Positions 16,418 to 26,300 of a DNA stretch of 64,000 nucleotides are shown in pieces. The translations under genes were made by a program, and so were the position numbers. The stretch's first letter is position 1; each line of letters begins with the position of its first letter. The notes below the pieces were generated by a model. The model was given only the letters and a program-made list of their open reading frames with translations. It was not told the DNA's origin and ran no database searches. This DNA comes from Thermoplasmata archaeon (GTDB lineage: Archaea; Thermoplasmatota; Thermoplasmata; Lutacidiplasmatales; UBA184): NCBI GenBank assembly GCA_022750055.1, contig JAKIWL010000002.1, positions 405,042 to 469,041 of the forward strand, given 5' to 3'.

Positions 16418-17824
16418 TTAGGCGCCGGCCACGCTCAACGACCCTACCGAAAGGGCGGGGGCCGACAATTGACCCACCAGGGTCGGGCGGCCCCCTACTG
16501 CGCTCACCGACCGGAGTAGCGACGGCTCTCCGGGGGCCGCCAAGGCAACCCCTCCGACCGTTCCGCCTCGGACCGGGGTCGAGAGCTTTCCGTCCTTGAC
16601 GAGGTACCCGAGGCGGATCTCCCCACCGAACGCGCCCGAGACCGGGTCGGGAAACGAGTAGCCAAGCTGGTCGACCCACAGGCCCTCTCCAAGGGCCTCG
16701 ATCATCTCCTGGTCCGATCCCCCGTCGCCCGGGCCCAACACCATGGTCGAGGGACCGGGATTGGGCCGGATCATGAAATGGAACCAGGGGGACAGGGTCG
16801 CGGTGTCCCGGCGCCCACCCCCGGTGGACTGATCGCTGAGCGCACGGCCGTGGAGAACGTCGTAGATCGGTTCCCGGAACTCCCCGGATTGGATCAGGGG
16901 CCGTTTGGCGTGAAGAACCCCTTCATCGTCCCACGGTGCGGAGGCGAGGCCGTACGGATAGAGCCCGTCATCCCAAAGGTCGATGTTGGCCCCCCCCACG
17001 GCCGACCCCTTCGGCGGCATCATTCCGCGAAGGGCGGCCTGACCGCCCAAGCGGAACCCGAGGGTCGCCGGCAAGATCTCGCTCAGGACCTCAGGAGGGA
17101 GAAGCACCTGGCGTACCCCGGGCGGGGTGGGCGACGCGCTCCCTGCATCCCGGGCTTTCCGAGACCATTCGAGGCCCTGGGAAGCGATGGCACGGTGGTC
17201 CAGGCAGCAGCTCCGCTGGTTGACCCAGTACTCCCCCGACCCGGGCCCTTCCGGTCCTGCGGTGGATCGGACGGCGAACTCGAGCTCGGCCGAGGTTCTC
17301 TGAAAGCTCGCCTTGGCCCCCGAGGAGTTCGCGAAGGTGACGTCGATGAGCGCGACTCGAAGCGACCCAAAGCTCGGACGGACGTCCTTGCGACCATCGA
17401 ACGGAGCCAGGACCTCCGAGACGAACCGCTCGATGGACGCCTCCGGGCGCGCCCAGAGCTCCGGATCGGCACTGAGGACGGTGCCCGAGCTGGGTAAACT
17501 CCCAGGGAGCGAAACGTCCTTCGCCGGGAAGGAGGAGAATCGCGAGGCGATCGTGGCTTCCTCTATCGTCCGGGCGACCCCGGCCGTGGAAACGTCGGTC
17601 GACCCGGCGAACCCGACTCGTACGCCCCCGTTGTGGGGCGCGATCACCCGATACCCGTATCCCTCGAGCTGGATGGGCCCCCGCGTCATCTCGACCTGGT
17701 CGCCGTTGATGTGGATCTCGAAACGACGGATCGCCTCCCCGTACACGTCCCAGGGCCCCGGGGCCCGGCGCACGCGGTCGGCCACTCGAAACGCGGTCTC
17801 GGCCGAGGAGAACGGGGCGGTCAC
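16418..17824 (-). CDS. tldE: TldE/PmbA-like subunit of a metalloprotease pair
   Basis: A 468-residue TldD/PmbA-fold protein. In bacteria TldD and TldE form a heterodimer that degrades unfolded peptides and cleaves the leader of microcin B17; TldE lacks the metal site and shapes the chamber. Family segments include FEIHINGDQVEMTRG, SSGAKASFQRTSAELEF, a late TGGGRRDTATLSPWFHF and FPDPVSGAFGGEIRLGYLV. No HExxxH is present, as expected. The GTG start at 17824 overlaps the tldD stop (GTGA), chosen over a longer upstream frame for that reason. It converges on the small-protein operon. Confidence 0.85.
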   Translation of the reverse strand: MTAPFSSAETAFRVADRVRRAPGPWDVYGEAIRRFEIHINGDQVEMTRGPIQLEGYGYRVIAPHNGGVRVGFAGSTDVSTAGVARTIEEATIASRFSSFPAKDVSLPGSLPSSGTVLSADPELWARPEASIERFVSEVLAPFDGRKDVRPSFGSLRVALIDVTFANSSGAKASFQRTSAELEFAVRSTAGPEGPGSGEYWVNQRSCCLDHRAIASQGLEWSRKARDAGSASPTPPGVRQVLLPPEVLSEILPATLGFRLGGQAALRGMMPPKGSAVGGANIDLWDDGLYPYGLASAPWDDEGVLHAKRPLIQSGEFREPIYDVLHGRALSDQSTGGGRRDTATLSPWFHFMIRPNPGPSTMVLGPGDGGSDQEMIEALGEGLWVDQLGYSFPDPVSGAFGGEIRLGYLVKDGKLSTPVRGGTVGGVALAAPGEPSLLRSVSAVGGRPTLVGQLSAPALSVGSLSVAGA

Positions 17825-19215
17825 GCGGGCCCCACGATCGCTTCGGAGAGCAGGTACGGACCCCCGGTCCCGGTCGGAAGGAGGTCGGTGTGTCCCTTGC
17901 CGCAATATCCCGGGCTCATCTCGAAGTCCTCCTTCCGACTGACCCCTCGGATGGCGGTCAAGAATTCTAGCACACGGCCGGAGAGCGCCATGGAGGGACG
18001 GATCGGCCCGATCTCGCCGCCCCGGACGAGATGGCCCTTCTTCACCTTGATCTGCATGTTTCCTCCGAGCGGGTCCTCGATGCCGCTCGTGCAGGATTCG
18101 AGGATCACGCCATCGCGCATCTCCCGGACCATCTCCTCAAGGTGCATCGCCCCGGGTTCCACGAATGTATTCGTCATCCGGACGAACGGGCGGCTCAGGA
18201 AGTCGGCCCGTCGGGTGTTCCCCGTGGCTCTTCGATGGAGCGCGGCGGCTGTCTCCCGGTCGTGGAGCGCCTCGATGAACTTTCCGTGATCGACTAGGAC
18301 GGTCCTCCCGGAGGGATGGCCCTCATCATCGAAGAAGATCGAACCCCATCCCCCCGGGAGCGAACCATCGTCGACCAGCGTCAGGCTCTCGGGCCCGAGG
18401 ACCTTTCCAAAGAGGGGCTTGAGGTACGAACGGTCCCGCAGCATCTGGTCGGCCTCAGCGCCGTGTCCGAACGATTCATGGGCGAACGTGCCCGACGCGC
18501 TCGGGTCGAGCAGCACCTTCATCCGGCCGACGGGAGGCGAGGGAGCCTGAAGGAGCTCGACCGCCGCATGGGCGGCCCGGCTCACCCGTTCCGGAGTGAT
18601 CTCTGCCAGGATCTCCGCCCCACCCATCCCCCCACGGCCCGTGAAGTCGTACTCCACCTTTCCATTCTCGATCGCCAGGGCGGCGACGGCCCCCCGGGTC
18701 CGGTCGATGGTCTGGAGCGTCCGGGCCCCAGCCGTGGAGAGGAACAGTCGGATGTCGGTCCGCGATTGGATCGTCGCATACGCATTCCGAATGCCTTTCA
18801 CTTCGGTCGCCCAGGCGAACCAGGTCTGAGCGAGTGCGACCCGTTCGGAGACCGGAACCTCACCCATGGGTTGTTGGGTCTTCGTCGAGGCCTCGCCGCG
18901 CTGAGTGGAGGACTCCCCCGGTGGGTCGGGGGCGCCGCCGGCGAACCCGAGATGTTGGATGAGGGAGTCGGCGGCCGTCGTGAGCGAATCGGCCTCGAGT
19001 CCGCTCGCGCCCGCCTCGGTCCATCCCTTGGGTCCCCATGCCCGGAACATGGCCCCTCGAAACCCTGGAGAGGGCTCGACCACGGTCGCGGAGCGGTCGT
19101 ACCGGACGAGGTGGCTGGTGGTCTCCTCGGCCATCACCTCCGCATAGGGCGCATGTCGTTCGATCCGGTGGAGGAGCCGGGCGAGGAGGTCGTCGACCTC
19201 AACGACTCCGGGCAT
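17821..19215 (-). CDS. tldD: TldD metalloprotease subunit
   Basis: A 464-residue active partner of the TldD/TldE pair. The zinc motif is HESFGHGAEAD (HExxxH, about residues 247-252). Downstream blocks include GWGSIFFDDEGHPSGRT, SRPFVRMTNTFVEPG, CTSGIEDPLGGNMQIKVKKGHLV and a C-terminal GYCGKGH that would provide the third metal ligand, with cysteine as in this family. The ATG at 19215 fits the family start. It is the first gene of a tldD-tldE pair and follows the HAD gene by 30 bases on the same strand. Substrates are unknown; the neighbouring small proteins are candidates only by position. Confidence 0.92.
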   Translation of the reverse strand: MPGVVEVDDLLARLLHRIERHAPYAEVMAEETTSHLVRYDRSATVVEPSPGFRGAMFRAWGPKGWTEAGASGLEADSLTTAADSLIQHLGFAGGAPDPPGESSTQRGEASTKTQQPMGEVPVSERVALAQTWFAWATEVKGIRNAYATIQSRTDIRLFLSTAGARTLQTIDRTRGAVAALAIENGKVEYDFTGRGGMGGAEILAEITPERVSRAAHAAVELLQAPSPPVGRMKVLLDPSASGTFAHESFGHGAEADQMLRDRSYLKPLFGKVLGPESLTLVDDGSLPGGWGSIFFDDEGHPSGRTVLVDHGKFIEALHDRETAAALHRRATGNTRRADFLSRPFVRMTNTFVEPGAMHLEEMVREMRDGVILESCTSGIEDPLGGNMQIKVKKGHLVRGGEIGPIRPSMALSGRVLEFLTAIRGVSRKEDFEMSPGYCGKGHTDLLPTGTGGPYLLSEAIVGPA

Positions 19216-19245
19216 GTTGGTTCCCCCTCCGGCAACGCTCTGGGT

Positions 19246-20067
19246 TCAAGTAAGGCTCGCTCCGGTCGGAGACGACCCGCCAGGCCGCCTCGAGCGCGGC
19301 CGCTCGAGGAGGAGTCGGCGCGCTGTCGGTACCGGAGTGAACGAACGGATCACTCGGACCGTCGGGAACCCCGCTGGTCTTCGCCCACGGCGGCGCAGCC
19401 AGACCGCGCCCAGCCCTGCGGAGACGGCCCCCAGCACGTCACTTCGCCAGCTATCGCCGACCATCGTGGACTCGGAAGCGGCCACCCCTGCCCGATGGAG
19501 AGCCGCCCGGAATATCGCTGGGTCGGGCTTCAGACAGCCCTCCTCCTCCGAGGTGACCATGAAGTCGATCCATCGGCCTAGCCCGAGAGCCGCGATCTTC
19601 TCTTGTTGCTCGGTCGTGTGATTGTTCGTCACCACACCCACGGTCACGGCGCCGTGGAGGCTCCGCAGGAGCGGAAGGGCCCCCCGGACCGGCCGGCGTG
19701 CACTCTGGTAGGCCGCCCGGTACGTCGCCGACCACCGCTCTCCCGTATCGAAGTCTCCCGTCCCGCCGAGCCAAGCATCCAGCCGTCGAAACCTCGCGAT
19801 TCGGGCCTCTGGGTGGGTCCGCGGCCCCCCTTCCCCCACCGGTTGGATGAGGTCGAGGAGCCGCTCGTACTCCCGGACGATCCGGGGAAAAGGAACCGAC
19901 GACAGCCGCCGGTCGGTGGCCCGGAGCGCCCGCAGCCCTCCCACGAGAGAGCGAGTGTGGTCGAAGAGCGTATCGTCGAAATCGAAGAACAGCGCACGAA
20001 TGGGTCCGTCCAGGGGGACGGCCCGCGAACTCGTCGAACTGTCCGTACGCGAACGGGCCCTGGGCAT
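19246..20067 (-). CDS. HAD-superfamily hydrolase
   Basis: A 273-residue phosphatase-like protein of the haloacid dehalogenase superfamily. Motif I is FDFDDTLFDH (nucleophile Asp about residue 29), motif II VGVVTNN, motif III GCLKPDPAIF with its lysine, and motif IV MVGDSWRSDV. The helical cap between motifs I and II is of the C1 type (subfamily IA, epoxide hydrolase/phosphoglycolate phosphatase group). Substrate cannot be predicted. The ATG at 20067 is chosen; a much longer frame overlaps the divergent VOC gene and is rejected. The C-terminal 40 residues are Arg/Pro-rich and probably disordered. Confidence 0.88.
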   Translation of the reverse strand: MPRARSRTDSSTSSRAVPLDGPIRALFFDFDDTLFDHTRSLVGGLRALRATDRRLSSVPFPRIVREYERLLDLIQPVGEGGPRTHPEARIARFRRLDAWLGGTGDFDTGERWSATYRAAYQSARRPVRGALPLLRSLHGAVTVGVVTNNHTTEQQEKIAALGLGRWIDFMVTSEEEGCLKPDPAIFRAALHRAGVAASESTMVGDSWRSDVLGAVSAGLGAVWLRRRGRRPAGFPTVRVIRSFTPVPTARRLLLERPRSRRPGGSSPTGASLT

Positions 20068-20191
20068 CGCCTCGGCGGGCCGAGCCGGGCGAATCGTAAA
20101 AGACCCCCGGACCCGCCGAGGGGACCCGGAAGTCCCCTCTTGGGACCTGGGCATCGATATAGCCCCAGCCGGTTCCTGGGGGTCGACCATC

Positions 20192-20584
20192 GTGAGCGCG
20201 AAGGAACTCGACTTCGGTATCTCCGGCTTCGACCACGTCGACCTCCACGTGAAGGATCTCACCAAGGCCCGACGATTCTTCGTCGAGCAACTCAAGCTCG
20301 CCGTCATCGGGGAGGGACCCGACCATGCGTTCCTCCTCTTCGGGGACCAGGTCCTCGGCCTACGGACCGGCGAGGCGAGATCCGGGACCGATGGGGTGGA
20401 CCACATCGCCCTCCGCGTGGAGAGCTGGACGGGGCTTCGAACGCGCCTGAAGCGCGCCCGGCTCGAAGTGGTGAAAGAGAAAGAACGCGACGAGTCCCGC
20501 TCGCTCTACCTGAAGGGCCCCGACGGACTCTCCCTCGAGCTCGTGTGGAGGCCGGATCCGCACCGGCACCCGGTCCATCGCTGA
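20192..20584 (+). CDS. VOC (glyoxalase/bleomycin resistance fold) protein
   Basis: A 130-residue vicinal-oxygen-chelate protein with the two beta-alpha-beta-beta-beta units. The first begins ISGFDHVDLHVKDLTKARRFF and the second VDHIALRVESWTGL, ending GPDGLSLELVW, where the His and Glu would be metal ligands. Such proteins include glyoxalases, dioxygenases and epimerases, and the sequence does not decide among them. The GTG at 20192 starts at the family boundary. It is divergent from the HAD gene and converges on ilvE with 12 bases between stops. Confidence 0.85.
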   Translation: MSAKELDFGISGFDHVDLHVKDLTKARRFFVEQLKLAVIGEGPDHAFLLFGDQVLGLRTGEARSGTDGVDHIALRVESWTGLRTRLKRARLEVVKEKERDESRSLYLKGPDGLSLELVWRPDPHRHPVHR

Positions 20585-20596
20585 AGGGGTCCCGTT

Positions 20597-21553
20597 CTAG
20601 CGGCGGGCCGGCCGAGCGACCGCGCGAGGCGCGGTCGGGACGGGCGTGAGCCAGCTAGCGTACTTCGGCTCCTCTCCGTGAACGACCCGATAGAACACGT
20701 TCATGACCGCCTTCGTGACCGGACCTGGGGTTCCCTGCCCGATCGAGGAATGCCCGATCTCGCGGACGGGCGCGATCTCGGCGTACGTCCCCGAGAAGAA
20801 CACCTCGTCGGCCGTGAGCAGCTCGTTGACCGAGATCGGCTTCTCGATCACTGGGTAGCCAAGGTCCGAGGCGATCTCCTGTACCGAGCGACGCGTGACC
20901 CCGAGGAGGATGTCCGACTCGAGCCCGGGCGTGTACAGCCGGTTCTCCCGGACCAGGAAGATGTTCTCCCCGGTGCCCTCGGCCACGAATCCCCGATGGT
21001 CGAGCAGGATCGCCTCTTCGTATCCGTCCTCGGCCGCGTCGATCCCGGCGAGGTAGCTGTTCAGGTAGTTCCCGGAGGCCTTCGCGAAGGACGGGATCGA
21101 GTCGGATTGGGGCTTTCGGAACGGGGAGATCTTCGCCCGCACCCCGGTCTCGGAGTTCGCCCCGAGGTACTTCTTGGCGGGGATGGCCGCGATGGCGAGG
21201 GAGACGCGCCCTTTCAGGTTCTTGACGCCGAGGGCCGGATCGCCTCGGTAGAGGATGGGCCGGATGTACGAGGGGGAGAAATCGTTCGCCGCCTGGGTCT
21301 CGACGATCGCGCGAGCGATCTCCTCCGCGGTGTACGGGCAGACCATACGATAGATGTGGGCCGAGGAGAGCATCCGGCGCACGTGGTCGGCCAATCGGAA
21401 GATCATCGTGCCTTTCGAGGTCGGGTAGGCCCGGATCCCCTCGAAGACGCCGACGCCATAGTGGAGCGAATGGGACAGCACGTGGACGCGAGCGTTCGCG
21501 AAATCGACGAGCTCCCCGTCCATCCAGATCTTCTTTCCCTCGGTCGACATCAT
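20597..21553 (-). CDS. ilvE: Branched-chain amino acid aminotransferase (class IV)
   Basis: A 318-residue PLP enzyme interconverting branched-chain amino acids and their 2-oxoacids. Signature segments: HSLHYGVGVFEGIRAY, the PLP-lysine in SFAKASGNYLNS, EEAILLDHRGFVAEGTGENIF and the late FFSGTYAEIAPV. A GAGGAGG ribosome binding site precedes ATG-ATG (21553 or 21550), which decides the start; a GGATATACC element at about 21604-21612 may be the TATA. The 2-oxoacids it yields are the expected substrates of the branched-chain-type dehydrogenase complex at 55-63 kb. Confidence 0.94.
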   Translation of the reverse strand: MMSTEGKKIWMDGELVDFANARVHVLSHSLHYGVGVFEGIRAYPTSKGTMIFRLADHVRRMLSSAHIYRMVCPYTAEEIARAIVETQAANDFSPSYIRPILYRGDPALGVKNLKGRVSLAIAAIPAKKYLGANSETGVRAKISPFRKPQSDSIPSFAKASGNYLNSYLAGIDAAEDGYEEAILLDHRGFVAEGTGENIFLVRENRLYTPGLESDILLGVTRRSVQEIASDLGYPVIEKPISVNELLTADEVFFSGTYAEIAPVREIGHSSIGQGTPGPVTKAVMNVFYRVVHGEEPKYASWLTPVPTAPRAVARPARR

Positions 21554-21679
21554 CGTCTTCCTCCTCGGGAGCCGGACGGCTCTCCGAGTCAGCGAACCGA
21601 ACCGGGTATATCCTCTCATCGTAGTTCCGCCGACACGGCCGCGGCCCTCCGTCGGGTGGAGGGCCCTTCCGCCGGCCGG

Positions 21680-23035
21680 CTAGGGGGAACAGCCCGAGAC
21701 GGCGAAGTCGTCTCCGTTGAACTCGGCGAAGCCGTAGTCCTCGTAGAGATCGGTCTCCGTGACGGTCACCGAGTTCACCGGATCGTAGAAGACCGTCGTC
21801 CCCGTGCTCGGGTCGTAGGAGAGGATGACCGATGGCCCGAGAGCCCGATGCAGGGCCTGGAGGGTACCACTCGGAACGGCCGGACTATCCTTCACACAGG
21901 AAGCCGCGACGTGGCTCCCGGAGCCCCCGGAACCGGAAGACGACCCCCCACCGCCTCCGGGGAAATGGGGAGGGACCCCCGCGCTGACGGAGGGAGTCGG
22001 GCTGGGCGCGTAGGTGACGGCTGCCACCGCGCCGATCACGATCAGGACGAGGAATCCCGAGGTCAGCCTTCGGCCGATCGACCAGGGCGGCCATGCCGGT
22101 GCACGTGGAGGGTCGCGACGGAGCTGACGGCGGCGCCCATTCCGGCTCCGGCGGGCCGGCTGGAATGCCCCGACGGACGCTTTCGATGCCGACCTCACGT
22201 CTCGAGCAACGCGGAACGCCACGGCGCCGAGGTTCGTGAGGAGCAGCGCGACAAGAACGCCGGGGCCGGGCATCGCCAGCGGCAGAAACACCGCGCCGAA
22301 GGCGACCATCGCCGCGTAGAGCGGGTGCAGGAGCGGGTCTGCCGGTGCGGTCCGAGGCTCTACGACCATGAAGAGCCCGAAGAATAACGTCGCGGGGTCC
22401 AACACTCCCAGGACGAGGAGCTTCGGGGCGAGCGCAGCGCCGACGATGACCTTCATCGCCACCGAGAACGGCGCGTATACCACGAAGAATGTCGCGGCCA
22501 GACGCCACGAGGTCAGACTTCTGAGGACGAGCCCGACCCCCAAGGCGACCAAGACCTCGTTCCCCCACGGTCCCACTCCGGCCCACCACGCCGGGGCCAT
22601 GCCGAACAGGAAGACCCCCGCCACGAGACCGGAGGCCGCGGGGTTCAGAACGGGTCGACCCCGATAGCGCAAGGCGTGCTTCAGGCCGATGGCGGCGAAC
22701 GTCACCGTCCCGGCCGCTACCAAGGGAACCGTCGGGGTGGCCAGCAGGGCGAGGAAGAGACCGGTCGCGAGGGCTCCGTCGGGGAAACGGACCGTCGGGA
22801 ATCGAACGCTCTGGAAGGCAAGGTCGGTCGCGACCGCGACAACCGGAAGGACGGTGAGCGACAGGGCCCCGGCCCCAGCGAGGAACTGGACGCCCAAGAG
22901 ACCGAGGACGAGCAAGAATATCCAGGTCACCCGAGGAGGAGGCAGCATCCGAATCAGGGATGGCCACGGAAGTCGACCTTCATGCCGCACTTCGGCGTTT
23001 TCCGGAGCGGAGCTCCCGGCGGCAGATCCGCTCAT
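21680..23035 (-). CDS. Solitary RnfD/NqrB-like membrane protein with external Cys-containing tail
   Basis: A 451-residue polytopic membrane protein with about ten helices. It matches RnfD/NqrB through FPDGALATGLFLALLATP (family: DGSAxVTGLLLAL), RGRPVLNPAASGLVAG (family: NPAAVG) and LFFGLFMVVEPRTAPADP (family: FMATDPVTSP). The covalent-FMN motif SGAT of RnfD is not visible. After the core comes a basic loop, another helix (LTSGFLVLIVIGAVAAVTY), a Gly/Ser linker and a roughly 75-residue outer domain with two cysteines (AASCVKD and VSGCSP at the very end). No other Rnf or Nqr subunit is nearby. It may be a stand-alone flavin or quinone-linked redox protein; function is inferred only at fold level. 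The ATG at 23035 gives a short cytoplasmic N-terminus. Confidence 0.72.
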   Translation of the reverse strand: MSGSAAGSSAPENAEVRHEGRLPWPSLIRMLPPPRVTWIFLLVLGLLGVQFLAGAGALSLTVLPVVAVATDLAFQSVRFPTVRFPDGALATGLFLALLATPTVPLVAAGTVTFAAIGLKHALRYRGRPVLNPAASGLVAGVFLFGMAPAWWAGVGPWGNEVLVALGVGLVLRSLTSWRLAATFFVVYAPFSVAMKVIVGAALAPKLLVLGVLDPATLFFGLFMVVEPRTAPADPLLHPLYAAMVAFGAVFLPLAMPGPGVLVALLLTNLGAVAFRVARDVRSASKASVGAFQPARRSRNGRRRQLRRDPPRAPAWPPWSIGRRLTSGFLVLIVIGAVAAVTYAPSPTPSVSAGVPPHFPGGGGGSSSGSGGSGSHVAASCVKDSPAVPSGTLQALHRALGPSVILSYDPSTGTTVFYDPVNSVTVTETDLYEDYGFAEFNGDDFAVSGCSP

Positions 23036-23310
23036 TGAGCGCCCGAAGCGCGGTCCGGGCTTATCGTTTGTCGGGCTTCCCGATCGGCCCGCCAGATCGG
23101 ACGGTCCATACCGGTCGAGCAACGAGTAGATGGAGCGGTTAGTTGGACGCGGGAGGAGCCGGCGTCGGCATTCCGCAGGCCGCGCGGTTCGGACGCCTAG
23201 GGGTCCGTCGCCAAAGCTGAAGTGACCGCGGCCGTTCGTGCCCGCGAAGGGTTGATGGGCCCGGGATCGCTCGGGCGCGTCAGGGGGCGTGTTCATTGAT
23301 TTGGACTTCG

Positions 23311-26300
23311 ATGCGAATCCGGCGAGGGACTCGATCCTGGACCTGGCTCGGGCTAACCGTCGCGCTCCTCGCCGCGTTCCCGGGGACCCATTTCCCTCGA
23401 GGCGGCGTTGCCGGCAATCCCTGGACCCACGGAGACTACGGTCCCGGCTACCCTGGCTCGGGCGTCGTCCCGCGCTCGAGCGTTTTCAATGGAGCTCCTT
23501 CCCAACGGCCCGCCTCCATCGTCCCTGCCCTCTCCCCATCGGCGCCCTCGGGAGCGGACCTCCTCGCCACGGTGGGCACGGGCGACAATCCCACGACGCC
23601 GTGCTACGACAGCTCCGACGGCGACGTCTACGTCCCCGACTATGGGGCGGTTCTCCGCGGGGGAAACAACGTCAGCATCATCTCTACGAGCACCAACTCC
23701 CTGGTCGCGAGTCGGTCGGTCGGCGACGATCCTATCTTCGCGGTCTACGACCCGAGCGACCAGGACGTCTACGTCCTCAACTTCGGGATCAGCCACAACC
23801 TGACCGTTCTGCACGGTACGAGCATCATCGCCTGGCTCGGGGTCGGGTCGGCGCCGATCGGCGCGGTCTATGACCCGGCCAACGGGTACCTCTACGTCTC
23901 TAACTTCCTATCCGATAATGTCAGCGTAGTGAACGGAACCTCCGTCATTGCCTCCGTCAACGTGGGAAACCATCCGAGCACTCCCGCCTATGACGCCGCC
24001 GATGGCGATGTCTACGTGCCGGATCGAGGTTCGAATGCCGTGAGCATCATCAAGGGAACCTCGGTCGTAGGAACCGTGACCGTCGGGAGCCAGCCCAACG
24101 CGCCGGTCTACGATAGCGGCGATGGCCACGTCTACGTCCCGAACACCGGGGGGAACAACGTCAGCGTGCTCGCCGGAACGATCCTGGTTACGAACGTGAC
24201 CGTCGGCTCGGCCCCGTATTCCGCGACCTACGATAGTCGCAATGGGTTCGTCTACGTCCCGAATACCGGGTCGGACAATGTGAGCGTGATCTCGAACGGG
24301 GTCAACGTCTCCACCGTGACCGGTGGGTCCGCTCCCCGCCAGTCGTACTACGATTCGTCGACGGGAGCCATGTACGTGACGAACCTCGCCTCGAACAACG
24401 TGACGATGATCAACGGAACGACCATCGTGGCCTCGATCGATGTCAGTACGAGCCCCTATGCAGGGGTCTTCGATCCGAACAATTCCGAGACGTACATCAC
24501 CGATTACAACGGGAACAACGTCAGTGTGTTGGGCACGAATTCGGGTCCGTATCAGGTGATCTTCAACGAGACGGGCCTCCCAAGCGGCACCGCCTGGGGC
24601 GCCCGGATCGGAGCGACCACCTTCTTCGAGTCCGGCCCATCGATCACCTTCTCCGAGCCGAACGCGACCTACAACTACTCCATCCGGCCGATCGCCGGAT
24701 ACACGGTCAACGGGACCGGGAAGGTCACCGTCAGCGGCCAGGACGTCGTCGTGAACGTGACCTTCCGAAAGCTCTACGAGATCCCGTTCCAGGAGACCGG
24801 GCTGCCCCTCGGAATGGGATGGAACGTCAGTATCGGGAGCGAGTGGAACAACACGACCACCCCCGTGATCGGACTCTTCGAGCCGAACGGGACGTACACC
24901 TACGACATCTTCCCGATACCGGGCTATGCCACCACCTGGTCCGGCCAGGTCCAGGTATCGGGAGCCCACGCGACGGTTCCCGTGGTCTTCTCGCGGGTGA
25001 ACTATACCATCACCTTCGACGAGACGGGGCTGCCCGGAGGGACCCCTTGGGCGGTCACTCTCGCCGGCGGCACGATGAGCGCGGCCCGTTCCGCGATCTC
25101 GTTCGTCGAACCCAACGGGACGTACCGGTACACCGTCAACCCCGTCCCGGGTTATTCCGGAAACGGCACGGGAAACGTCACCCTTCGAGGGAGTGGGCAA
25201 ACGGTCGCCGTGCGGTTCGTGGCGACCTACGTGGTGCGGTTCCTCGAATCCGGGCTTCCGGCAGGAACGAGCTGGTCCGTTCGGGTCGGCAACTCGACGA
25301 ATGGATCGACGACGTCGGCGATCGACCTGCGAGAACCGAACGGAACGTACAACTACACGGTGAACCCGGTGGCCGGCTTTGTTGCGAACGGAACGGGCCC
25401 CCTGTCCGTCTTGGGAGCAGGCCTGACGGTGCGGGTCGCCTTCCGGGCGGTCTACGCGGTCACGTTCCTGGAATCCGGTCTGTCCAAAGGCACCCCGTGG
25501 GCGGTTCTCCTCGGCTCGGCGAACAATGCCTCCTCGACCCCGACGATCGGCTTTCTCGAGGCGAACGGGTCCTTCCCCTACACGATCGAGCCGGTGACGG
25601 GCTATCTAGGGAACGGCACCGGCCAGGTCGCGGTCTCTGGAGCGGGCCGGACGGTGTCGGTGACCTTCGTTGCGGAGTTCCGCGTCACATTCCAGGAGTC
25701 GGGACTTCCGACCGGGACTCAGTGGAGCGCGTCGATCGGGACCGCGTCGAACCGATCTAGTTCCTCGGTCATCGATTTGTTTGCGAACGATGGGACCCAC
25801 GCGTATCGGATCGGTTCGCTCCCCGGATTCCGTGCCCAATGGACGGGCACCGTCTCCGTGAACGGGGCTGCGGTCACCGTTCCCGTCCCGTTCGTCGTCA
25901 CCGTCTATCCCGTTTCCTTCGCGGAAACAGGGTTGGTAGACTCGACCAGCTGGTCGGTGACCCTCAATAGCTCGATGAGATCATCGACGGGGCCGTCGAT
26001 CACCTTCGAAGAACCCAACGGCACGTACCCGTACTCGGTCGCGCCGGAGTCGGGCTACCTCGGCGAGGCCCAGGGGAGCCTGCGAGTGGCCGGCGTCCCT
26101 CCCGCAACGGTCGAAGTGGCGTTCCAGCCCATGCACGGGCCCGCGACGGGGTTCGCAGCCATCTCGGGACCCGAGTGGGGCGTTATCGGCGCGGTGGCCA
26201 TCGCTGTCTTCGTTGCCCTCGCATGGGTGCTCCGGCGGCGCACCCCGCCCTCTCCCTCCGAGGAGGAGGGACCCTCCCTCGAGTCGGTGGCTCCTTTGGA

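Noticed and set aside
20678..22387. A 569-codon frame on the + strand opposite ilvE and the RnfD-like gene
   Set aside because: Low-complexity Arg/Gly/Asp composition, no domain, and both opposite-strand genes are convincing.
23908..25200. A 430-codon frame on the - strand opposite the propeller protein
   Set aside because: It mirrors the repeat structure of the real gene, as expected for an antisense shadow of repeats.
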